Below, one piece after another: positions 1 to 6,551 of a DNA stretch of 17,225 nucleotides; within the stretch, counting starts at the first letter, position 1; the number at the start of each line of letters is the position of its first letter. Made by a program: the position numbers and the translations under genes. Under the pieces are notes generated by a model that saw nothing but the letters and a program-made list of their open reading frames with translations, did not search any database and was not told the DNA's origin. The stretch spans positions 1 through 17,225 of the forward strand of contig DAOUUM010000023.1 of NCBI GenBank assembly GCA_030668165.1, given 5' to 3'. The DNA is from Candidatus Heimdallarchaeota archaeon. GTDB lineage: Archaea; Asgardarchaeota; Heimdallarchaeia; Heimdallarchaeales; Kariarchaeaceae.

Positions 1-436
1 GCTTCATTATTTCTTGTTCAGCCTTGCTTTTTACAGATCTGATTTCTCTGACAATGGGACTAATGTCATGCAATTCAATATTATTGAATGCTTTCTTGAT
101 GTATTGGACCGTTTTATATGGCAAAATATCAAGTTCTAATCCCAGTGATTTGGCATTACAATCCTTCGATAATTCTTTAAAGATGCGAAATGATCCCATT
201 TCCTCAACGGGAAAGTAACTCTGAGATTTCGCAAGATCAATATTTCTATTTGCAAATCTGCTGATTTCATCCTTAACATTATTTACGCTTATTATACCAT
301 CGAGCCCAGTGCCGGAGTAATAGTATAGTTCAGGTCGATTAAATAGAATGGAAAAATCAATATTCTTCAACTCTTCTTTTAATTTTTGTTCACGATCTTG
401 AAATTCAACCTTTGTGAAAATAGAATCCTCATCCAT
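1..436 (-). CDS. M24 family peptidase (Xaa-Pro dipeptidase/creatinase type), 3' part outside window
   Basis: Only the first 145 residues are present; the gene runs off the left edge, so the catalytic pita-bread domain with its metal ligands cannot be seen. What is visible matches the creatinase N-terminal domain: the strand NIDFSILFNRPELYYYSG (residues 25-42, like the family's 'N..N..YLTG' region), a Ser/Lys-rich middle, then KSLGLELDILPYKTVQYI (96-113) and the family hallmark SPIVREIRSVKSKAEQEI (126-143), which normally leads into the peptidase domain. The family cleaves the bond before proline in dipeptides or at peptide N-termini, in the cytoplasm and with two metal ions; related members are creatinases. 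ATG at 436 is chosen because an in-frame TAA lies at 458-460 and no other ATG intervenes. A GGTGAT site at 452-457 lies 15 nt upstream, better spaced for a 5-codon upstream ORF. Divergent from the next gene. I read this coding region directly from the reverse complement. Confidence 0.85.
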   Translation of the reverse strand, partial: MDEDSIFTKVEFQDREQKLKEELKNIDFSILFNRPELYYYSGTGLDGIISVNNVKDEISRFANRNIDLAKSQSYFPVEEMGSFRIFKELSKDCNAKSLGLELDILPYKTVQYIKKAFNNIELHDISPIVREIRSVKSKAEQEIMK

Positions 437-552
437 AATTTGACATTTGATATCACCTTATTGAATTTTATGACTTTAGTACAACTTGTAAATTACTTAA
501 TTATCAACAAAAGAGGTAATTTGTATTATCAAATAAACCTAGTTTTTTATCT
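437..552. promoter_or_regulatory. Divergent intergenic promoter region
   Basis: This 116-nt A+T-rich spacer separates two divergent genes and must hold both promoters. For the plus-strand gene, the stretch TTGTATTATC at 521-530 sits about 25-30 nt before the ATG at 553 and could be a TATA element with a nearly leaderless start. For the minus strand, the TAATTAAGTAATT-like stretch around 491-503 is a weak candidate. Neither is a strong consensus, so I mark only the region. Confidence 0.4.
452..457 (-). promoter_or_regulatory. Shine-Dalgarno site GGTGAT before the M24 peptidase gene
   Basis: GGTGAT matches the archaeal anti-Shine-Dalgarno core. It is 5 nt from an ATG at 446 that opens a 5-codon ORF (M-S-N-Y-G-stop, 446 to 429) and 15 nt from the peptidase ATG at 436. 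The mini-ORF stop (429-431) lies just past the peptidase start codon, so termination there could feed re-initiation. Confidence 0.45.
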
Positions 553-1581
553 ATGTATGTAAAACATAAAATGATGGTAGAAGAGGAAATGGCAGATCCC
601 GAATTCCCTTTATTCTGCTCAGTATGTGGAAATAAATTCAAAAGGAGTGGAGTTAAATTCTGCCCCAAATGTGGTGCTACTGTAAAAAGGAGAATAACTG
701 AGGATACTGTACAGGAGAAGCCCATTGTTAGTCAAGATCCCATCCGTTCTCAAATTGTACCACAGGAAACTCCCCAACCATACCCAATGCCAGGACCACA
801 AAGGCATGTGCCTTTAATGGTACCACCATCGAGTCAAAGGGACGAATTCTTCACCGAACGTCATCTCAGGCCAGTTTCAGGACAATTATTTACTAATGAG
901 GAGTACAAGACATTAGGAATCATATTCTCGATAGCTTACCTATCACATATCTTCAGGATCTTTTTAATGTTTAATCGTTTTCCTACATTATTAGAATTGG
1001 TATACGCCTTACCCATCTATTTAATTGTCGTGGGAGTGGTGTATTTTGTTCAGAGGAAGGCACTGTTCGGGAAGGGATTTTCGCATCAAATTTTTGTTAC
1101 TAGATTTGGATCAACTGTATCTTTGGTATTGTCTACATTCTTTCTAACAGTTTTACCCCATGAGATCAAACCGGATTATGAAAATTCAATGATCCCCTCT
1201 AAGATCAATGTTTTAATTTCTAGAAAGCAGGGATCGGGATATGAAGAATTACCCAGAGCAGCCTATGTTCAGAACACACTGATACCTAATTCTTATCTCA
1301 TAGTTAATTTCACCATTCTGATTGTGGGATTCATTTTACTAATCGCATATATCAATATAGAGGATACACATTTAAAAACCACTCTCAGACTCGCTTCAGC
1401 ATATATCTCAGTATTTTTGTTAACTGAACTTGCTCCAGTTTATGGAAGACATCGAACAGAGACGATTAAAGCCGGAAAATATAGATCCTACTTATTATTT
1501 TTCTTGGGATTAATACTAACTATTTCAGCTTTGTTTGGTGAGAAATTTCTCTCAGCAGTTCCTGATGCTATAGGTCAATAA
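553..1581 (+). CDS. Zinc-ribbon polytopic membrane protein, possible degenerate site-2-protease (M50) relative
   Basis: The 342-residue frame opens with a zinc ribbon, C22-x2-C25 and C37-x2-C40, followed by a Pro/Gln-rich linker (about 53-95) and roughly six membrane segments (about 120-140, 147-167, 186-202, 247-268, 276-292, 311-328). The start is uncertain: ATGs at 553, 571, 574 and 589 are all in frame. The one at 589 (MADPEFPLFC...) follows purine-rich AGAGGAA and starts immediately before the ribbon. Zinc-ribbon plus M50 membrane peptidases occur in archaea. Here KGFSHQIFVTRFG (174-186) aligns by eye with the HExxH...G helix, keeping the second His (178) and the Gly but losing the first His and Glu. 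TELAPVYGRH (291-300) sits where the LDG motif would be, with Asp absent. If homologous, it would be catalytically dead; it may instead be an unrelated zinc-ribbon membrane protein. It ends 5 nt from the stop of the convergent coiled-coil gene. Confidence 0.8.
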   Translation: MYVKHKMMVEEEMADPEFPLFCSVCGNKFKRSGVKFCPKCGATVKRRITEDTVQEKPIVSQDPIRSQIVPQETPQPYPMPGPQRHVPLMVPPSSQRDEFFTERHLRPVSGQLFTNEEYKTLGIIFSIAYLSHIFRIFLMFNRFPTLLELVYALPIYLIVVGVVYFVQRKALFGKGFSHQIFVTRFGSTVSLVLSTFFLTVLPHEIKPDYENSMIPSKINVLISRKQGSGYEELPRAAYVQNTLIPNSYLIVNFTILIVGFILLIAYINIEDTHLKTTLRLASAYISVFLLTELAPVYGRHRTETIKAGKYRSYLLFFLGLILTISALFGEKFLSAVPDAIGQ

Positions 1582-1586
1582 TTTTA

Positions 1587-4500
1587 CTATTCTACTTTTG
1601 GCATGGCCATGAAATCAGTGAAAAGTATCCCTAATTTCTCTACGAATATTTCATCTTGACTTACAAATCCATATGGTGTTTTATCGCTGAGTAATTTTGA
1701 TAGCATGACTTCCTCTTTGTCACGAGTAACTAGTATGATATCAATATCACCACGATAACGATTTTTATCAAGCCTTCTTAGAGATAACTGAATATTTTTA
1801 TCTTTGAATGCTTGCACGACTTTATCGTCGGCAGGAGTATGCTGAGCGAGATCTGTTACGATACGAATGTTTGCTCTGGTGAATTTATCCAGTAAATCCA
1901 AATCAAGCCATTCCAGTGTGGGTGCAATAATAGTAGCACTACTCTTTGTCCTACTAAGCACACCATTTAAATTGGCAGTAATGGCCTCTTTGGATGCATC
2001 AAAGTAGGATTGTTCTGGAAATTGGGGTTCCAGTTCTATTGAACCACTAGATATTTCATTTAGTAACTGCATTGATTTTGCAGCTGCTTCGAGGGTTTCC
2101 TCAATAATACTTGGTATTGAGTTAAATGTGTCGGTTACATTGGATTTACCCTCTGTACTTGCGTTAATCACTTTAGATTTGAACTCATCGCTTAGGGTTG
2201 ATAACTGACTAATTAAGCCCTCGTAGGTGTCCTTTGCCTCATGAGTCCACTGATCTGTCTCTGCATCTATCGAGTCGGAAAGAGCTTCTGTATACAATCC
2301 TTTTTGATCTCCAAAGGCACTTTGTCTTTCAGAGATTATCTCCTTGATATTCTTGGAAAGATTTGTGATTTCTCCAGAAATACTCACTCTTTCATTAATT
2401 AATGTGTTGACTACCTCATCAGCTGTTCCACTAATTGATGTTTTAGAATTCTCTAATGTATCAGTGACTTTGGGATCAATTAATTCAACAGTAGTCTGAT
2501 ATTCAGAATTTACCTGTTCATTCAAACTAGCCATCTCTGTATCGATCTTTTCATGGGAATCGTTAATAGACGACTTCACCGAATTATCAAGTGAACTGAT
2601 AGAATCTACCATTTCAGAATTAAATTGATTTAGACTCTCAGTACGTTTTAGCCTGTTATTATCAAATGATTTTCCAATATTTGATTGGATATCAGTGCCC
2701 AGCTTGCCAACTCCCTTTTCAAATTTATTCTTTGAAGTTGCAAATGAAGTCTTGATTTTATCTAGATCTGAGATATGGGTAACTGTTTCCTTGTAGAAAG
2801 TACCAACCTTCTTCACTAATGCCTTCTTCACAGTGTTTGTATGTGTTTCAAAATCTGCAGTTAGTGCTTCAACATCCTTCTCAATTACCTGTATCGGTTC
2901 ACCTACCTGCTCATCCAATGAGGATTGGGTAGTTTTTATACCACCCACGGTATTGGTTGTCAATTTGTTCAGAGAACCTACTGTAGATTTCATACTCTTA
3001 TTCTGGGCCTCCATGGCCACAGTGACAGTTTTTGAAATGCTCTCTGTGGCATCATCCAAAATTGTATTAAATTTCGTTTTGAAATCTGTGAAGGATGCTT
3101 CCAATTGTTCCAACTGCTCGTTGGTGACTTTTTTGAGGGTTGTCGTATTCGTCTTCAGAGTCGTGCTTACCTCGCTCTTTAATGCATTGAGCATGGCATT
3201 GGATTCAATCATTGAACTTTCAATTTTGGAATCCAGATCTTCCACACCTCTGATGATCTCATCATTGAGATTGTTTTTATTAGTACTTATATTTTGGGTG
3301 AATTCCTTCGTGATATTACCTAGTGAATCACCTTGAGTATTTAACATTGATTCCAGCTTGGTCAATTCATCCTGAATTGTTTTATTAACATCTTCAAGGA
3401 GATCATTTTTCACCACAGAAAGATCACTCGTTGTCTTTACAAAATGTTCTGTTATGGTTGAGTTCAGTCCACGATAATCATCCCTGTTTCTCAGTAATTC
3501 CTGGTATAGCTCCTCTCTAACCTTTTTTAGTTTAATTTTACTATCGGGTTCCAAGACTTCTTCCATTTTTCTTAACATGTCATCTGTAAATCTTGATATC
3601 CTCTCAAAATCAGATTGGAATTGAGTCATCCTGTCGATTTGATCTACAAAGGTCGTATCAATCTCTTCAGGCACATTTTCTCTCAATCCACTGGCTGAAT
3701 CATGAAAAGAATCATAGAATCTATCAAAATCTGATTTCATTTGTTCATTAAATGAAACAAATTTTCTACTAAATTTATCAACACTATTCTCGTTATCCTG
3801 TTTAATTTTGGATATAGACTCATTCTTTATTTCCAATATTGTTTTCTTAAGCAATTCTTCAATTGATGTTTGGAATTCATCTAATTTGGTATCCATCTCA
3901 GAGTTTATGGCTAGAACGGAGGTAATACTATCATCAATATTTGAACTGGTTGTGTTTTTTATATTTTCAATGAATTCCCCGAGATTTGTTTCTAAGATTT
4001 GAAAATCCCCTTTCAGAGAGGAAGTGAGATTAGAAGTGAGCTTGTTCAGATCAGTTTCAAGACTTGATTGGTGACCTTTGAGATTATCAGCTATCGACTT
4101 TTCAAGCTTTTTCAGATCGGTTGATGTTAAGTCAAGTAGTTTATTGAGTTCAGCAACTGCATCCAGTTGCACAGACTGTGTGGAAGCGAGAAATCCATCT
4201 CTCAACACGCTAATTTTTTCAACATTTTTATTATGAAAGGATTCAACAATCTTCTCAGAACTTGTTATTGCATTAGACTGGGCACTTGCTGCGATCTCTT
4301 TACTTTTATCAATTAAATTAGCTAAGGATGTTTGAATCTGTTTCAATTCTTTATCCAAATTTGTTTTGAATTTGGTGTATTTTGTCTTGTAAACAGTATC
4401 CAAGTCTTTGTTAATCTCTGCAATTTTATTTTCTTCACTGCCAATCAATTTTTTGAATGAAATTTCCAGCTGATTAATAATTTCAGAACTCTCATTTAAA

Positions 4501-5249
4501 CTGCTTTCCTTGAATCCTGTCGTATTCTCTATAATGGTACCTGAGAAAGCCTGAACCTGATTCTTTAATCCATCCGCAAACGTTGATAATTCTTTAATTA
4601 TCTCTTCTCTTGCTTGTTCAATATTTGCTTGATGTGCTTTGTTTTTGGTTTCTATTTTATCAACACTGGTTTTCGCAATATTTAGTACGCTCGATGATAA
4701 ATTATCTAATCTAGTGGTGTATTCTGCCAAGGGCTGGGTTACATTTGCTTGAAAAGTCGTATATGATTTATCATTTACCTCATTTACCTTATTCTTTACA
4801 TCTGCACTCCAATTCGCAATAGAAGATTGTAATTCGGTTGATGAACTACTCAACTTATCAGAATATTGTACTAATATCCCTTCTACCAAACCTGTCAGCT
4901 TTGTGGAATCTTCGTCTATAATCGATTGTGTACCAGTCCACAATTCATTTACATTGTCACTTAAGCCTTGTAATCTTTCAGATAATCGATTTGAAACATC
5001 ATTTGATATTGATATCTTCGGGCTCATGGCAATATAGGTCTCAGACTCTTCGGTTATGTGTTTAACACTTTTAAGATAATTTTTTGAAACTAATTCTGCA
5101 CAAACCTCTTTGACTGTAACCGGGTCAATATTGATATAGGATGAAATTTGACCGGCTGTCCTAAAACCAAAGGCAACTACAACATTATATATTTTTAATT
5201 CATTTTCAGTCATTCCGATTCTAGATAGGACTTCTTTCAATTCACCCAT
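1587..5249 (-). CDS. Giant coiled-coil protein with TrmB-like HTH head and TrmB-like C-terminal domain
   Basis: 1220 residues. Residues 1-75 form a TrmB-type winged helix: LSRIGMTENELKIYNVVVAF matches the 'LGLT..E..vY..L...G' pattern, followed by a recognition-helix region (AGQISSYINIDPVTVKEV). Residues about 80-1060 are a nearly uninterrupted Ser/Thr/Asn/Lys/Glu-rich coiled coil with very few prolines; the single cysteine is in the HTH. A proline-containing, Arg/Phe-richer break lies near residues 520-600. Residues about 1080-1220 are globular, alternating strands and helices (SSATIIAPTLEWLDLDLL, ANIRIVTDL, DIDIILVTRDKEEVML), resembling the PLD-like sensor/effector domain of TrmB regulators. 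TrmB proteins normally join these two domains directly or by a short coil. ATG at 5249 is preferred over an upstream TTG-like extension to 5312, because GGAGG at 5259-5263 is 9 nt away and the preceding gene stops 1 nt before. Third gene of the ATPase operon. Possible roles are DNA tethering, nucleoid organisation or regulation; function is unknown. Confidence 0.9.
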   Translation of the reverse strand: MGELKEVLSRIGMTENELKIYNVVVAFGFRTAGQISSYINIDPVTVKEVCAELVSKNYLKSVKHITEESETYIAMSPKISISNDVSNRLSERLQGLSDNVNELWTGTQSIIDEDSTKLTGLVEGILVQYSDKLSSSSTELQSSIANWSADVKNKVNEVNDKSYTTFQANVTQPLAEYTTRLDNLSSSVLNIAKTSVDKIETKNKAHQANIEQAREEIIKELSTFADGLKNQVQAFSGTIIENTTGFKESSLNESSEIINQLEISFKKLIGSEENKIAEINKDLDTVYKTKYTKFKTNLDKELKQIQTSLANLIDKSKEIAASAQSNAITSSEKIVESFHNKNVEKISVLRDGFLASTQSVQLDAVAELNKLLDLTSTDLKKLEKSIADNLKGHQSSLETDLNKLTSNLTSSLKGDFQILETNLGEFIENIKNTTSSNIDDSITSVLAINSEMDTKLDEFQTSIEELLKKTILEIKNESISKIKQDNENSVDKFSRKFVSFNEQMKSDFDRFYDSFHDSASGLRENVPEEIDTTFVDQIDRMTQFQSDFERISRFTDDMLRKMEEVLEPDSKIKLKKVREELYQELLRNRDDYRGLNSTITEHFVKTTSDLSVVKNDLLEDVNKTIQDELTKLESMLNTQGDSLGNITKEFTQNISTNKNNLNDEIIRGVEDLDSKIESSMIESNAMLNALKSEVSTTLKTNTTTLKKVTNEQLEQLEASFTDFKTKFNTILDDATESISKTVTVAMEAQNKSMKSTVGSLNKLTTNTVGGIKTTQSSLDEQVGEPIQVIEKDVEALTADFETHTNTVKKALVKKVGTFYKETVTHISDLDKIKTSFATSKNKFEKGVGKLGTDIQSNIGKSFDNNRLKRTESLNQFNSEMVDSISSLDNSVKSSINDSHEKIDTEMASLNEQVNSEYQTTVELIDPKVTDTLENSKTSISGTADEVVNTLINERVSISGEITNLSKNIKEIISERQSAFGDQKGLYTEALSDSIDAETDQWTHEAKDTYEGLISQLSTLSDEFKSKVINASTEGKSNVTDTFNSIPSIIEETLEAAAKSMQLLNEISSGSIELEPQFPEQSYFDASKEAITANLNGVLSRTKSSATIIAPTLEWLDLDLLDKFTRANIRIVTDLAQHTPADDKVVQAFKDKNIQLSLRRLDKNRYRGDIDIILVTRDKEEVMLSKLLSDKTPYGFVSQDEIFVEKLGILFTDFMAMPKVE

Positions 5250-5250
5250 A

Positions 5251-6549
5251 TTACTTATCCTCCAATTCCTTAAGTGAAGTCTTGTATTTATCCAATACTG
5301 CTTTTGTTTCACTTATCTTAGTCTTAGAATCTTTTGAGTAATCAGAGAACTGATCATTCGCCTCCTTTTGGTTATCTTTAAACTGTTTTGCAGTATCCGA
5401 CTTTATTGTACTCCTGTTTGATTTAAGCTGGGTAAGGAACTGAGAAAAGGTTTCAGCTGTTTCATTTTGAAGTTGTTTAATAATAGTCTCTGTGGTAGTT
5501 TTGTTATCGTCAATTGTGATTTGAATACTATCCTTTAGATATCCATTAAATTCTATTATATTGGATTTGGACAACTTTACCTGCTCCTCTAATTGATTGA
5601 GAGCGTGATGGACCAGTTTTTGTTGATCTCCAGAGAGATTTGTTATCTGAGATAGTATCTCATCCTTATTCTGGTTGAGATCTTTAAATAACATGTCCAC
5701 ATTATCTACCGTGGCTTTATGATGACGATCAAGTATGGAATTCATTTGCTCCTCGTATGCGGATTGAATATTCTGATTGGTTTCCATTACCTTACCCTCA
5801 TATGAATGGATGAGATCCTGGGTTTTACCTACCTCCTTGGTGAAATTTTCATCTAGACCTTCAGTTAGACGATTAAGATTGGACTCCAATCTAGATAAGG
5901 TATCTTTTATTATCTCATTGATCTCTTGTTTTGTGACGTGAACTCCCATAAATACCTGCTCTATCTGAGTTCCAAGAGATTCTTGGAATTCAGTTTGCAA
6001 ATTAATCAATGAGTTTGATAGTTTGTCCTGATTCATTGTTAATTTTTCTGCAAGTTCACCTTTAACTACCTCATCTCTCTTTTTGATCAGATCAATTGCT
6101 TTAGAGGTTGAATCATTTGCAACAGTATTGACCTGAGAGATAACAGCATCAAGTGTTTCAGAGTGTGATCCGGTTATATCTGATACATTAGCCATTGTAG
6201 TGGCTAGATCATTTACCAGTTTTTCCTCTTCCTCCTCTACCAATTTATTGGCATATTCTCTGAAACCTTCGAATTGACCATTAATACTATCCTTCAGTTC
6301 AATGAGTGAATCATCTGATTTTGTCTTTTGATCCTCAAGTTGCAATTTGATATTAGTTTCAAATTGACTAGTATTCACGTCTACGGAATCATTTGCCTTA
6401 TCAATCATTTCTTTCAGAATTGATTGTTGCTTCTTTCCTTGTTCATCTAATGATTTTTCTAATTTTTGCAGTTCTGAACCCAATTCAGAACTTGAATCAG
6501 AAATAATCTTATTCACCTTTGAGGTTTTATTGTCAGTTCCTTCACTCAT
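5251..6549 (-). CDS. Coiled-coil protein, 432 residues, ATPase operon
   Basis: Hydrophilic, all-helical-looking protein with no cysteine and no recognisable globular domain. It has heptad-like spacing of Leu/Ile/Val among Lys, Glu, Gln, Ser and Thr along its whole length, plus an acidic run VEEEEEKLVNDL near residues 103-114. No signal peptide or membrane segment, so it should be cytoplasmic. The composition (Ser/Thr/Asn-rich coil) is the same as that of the downstream 1220-residue protein, suggesting they pair with each other or arose from a common type of coil. One short patch, IEQVFMGVHVTKQEINEI (about 195-212), is less repetitive and could be a contact site. The start has an AGGAGA site at 6559-6564, with GGAG 10 nt from the ATG, embedded in the end of the ATPase gene; the gap to that gene is 2 nt. 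I do not recognise a named family; function unknown beyond a probable structural partner of the neighbours. Confidence 0.88.
   Translation of the reverse strand: MSEGTDNKTSKVNKIISDSSSELGSELQKLEKSLDEQGKKQQSILKEMIDKANDSVDVNTSQFETNIKLQLEDQKTKSDDSLIELKDSINGQFEGFREYANKLVEEEEEKLVNDLATTMANVSDITGSHSETLDAVISQVNTVANDSTSKAIDLIKKRDEVVKGELAEKLTMNQDKLSNSLINLQTEFQESLGTQIEQVFMGVHVTKQEINEIIKDTLSRLESNLNRLTEGLDENFTKEVGKTQDLIHSYEGKVMETNQNIQSAYEEQMNSILDRHHKATVDNVDMLFKDLNQNKDEILSQITNLSGDQQKLVHHALNQLEEQVKLSKSNIIEFNGYLKDSIQITIDDNKTTTETIIKQLQNETAETFSQFLTQLKSNRSTIKSDTAKQFKDNQKEANDQFSDYSKDSKTKISETKAVLDKYKTSLKELEDK
5259..5263 (-). promoter_or_regulatory. Shine-Dalgarno site GGAGG fixing the start of the giant coiled-coil gene
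   Basis: Perfect GGAGG followed by 9 nt and ATG at 5249. It lies inside the last codons of the upstream coiled-coil gene, whose TAA occupies 5251-5253. This favours the 1220-residue product over the longer open frame and implies coupled translation of the pair. Confidence 0.8.
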
Positions 6550-6551
6550 TT

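Noticed and set aside
2833..3336. 167-codon plus-strand open frame inside the giant coiled-coil gene
   Set aside because: It is the antisense shadow of a low-complexity Ser/Thr/Asn coil; composition (Val/Phe/Ser) is typical of such shadows and it has no Shine-Dalgarno site or domain.
5249..5312. Longer N-terminus for the giant coiled-coil protein starting at 5312
   Set aside because: The extra 21 residues overlap the preceding gene and lack a ribosome binding site, whereas ATG 5249 has GGAGG at 9 nt and starts exactly at the TrmB-like domain.
1587..6549. SMC/Rad50-type or chemoreceptor (MCP) identity for the coiled-coil proteins
   Set aside because: No Walker A or ABC signature motif in either coil, no membrane segment, and no MCP hairpin-tip signature; only the general coil character is shared.
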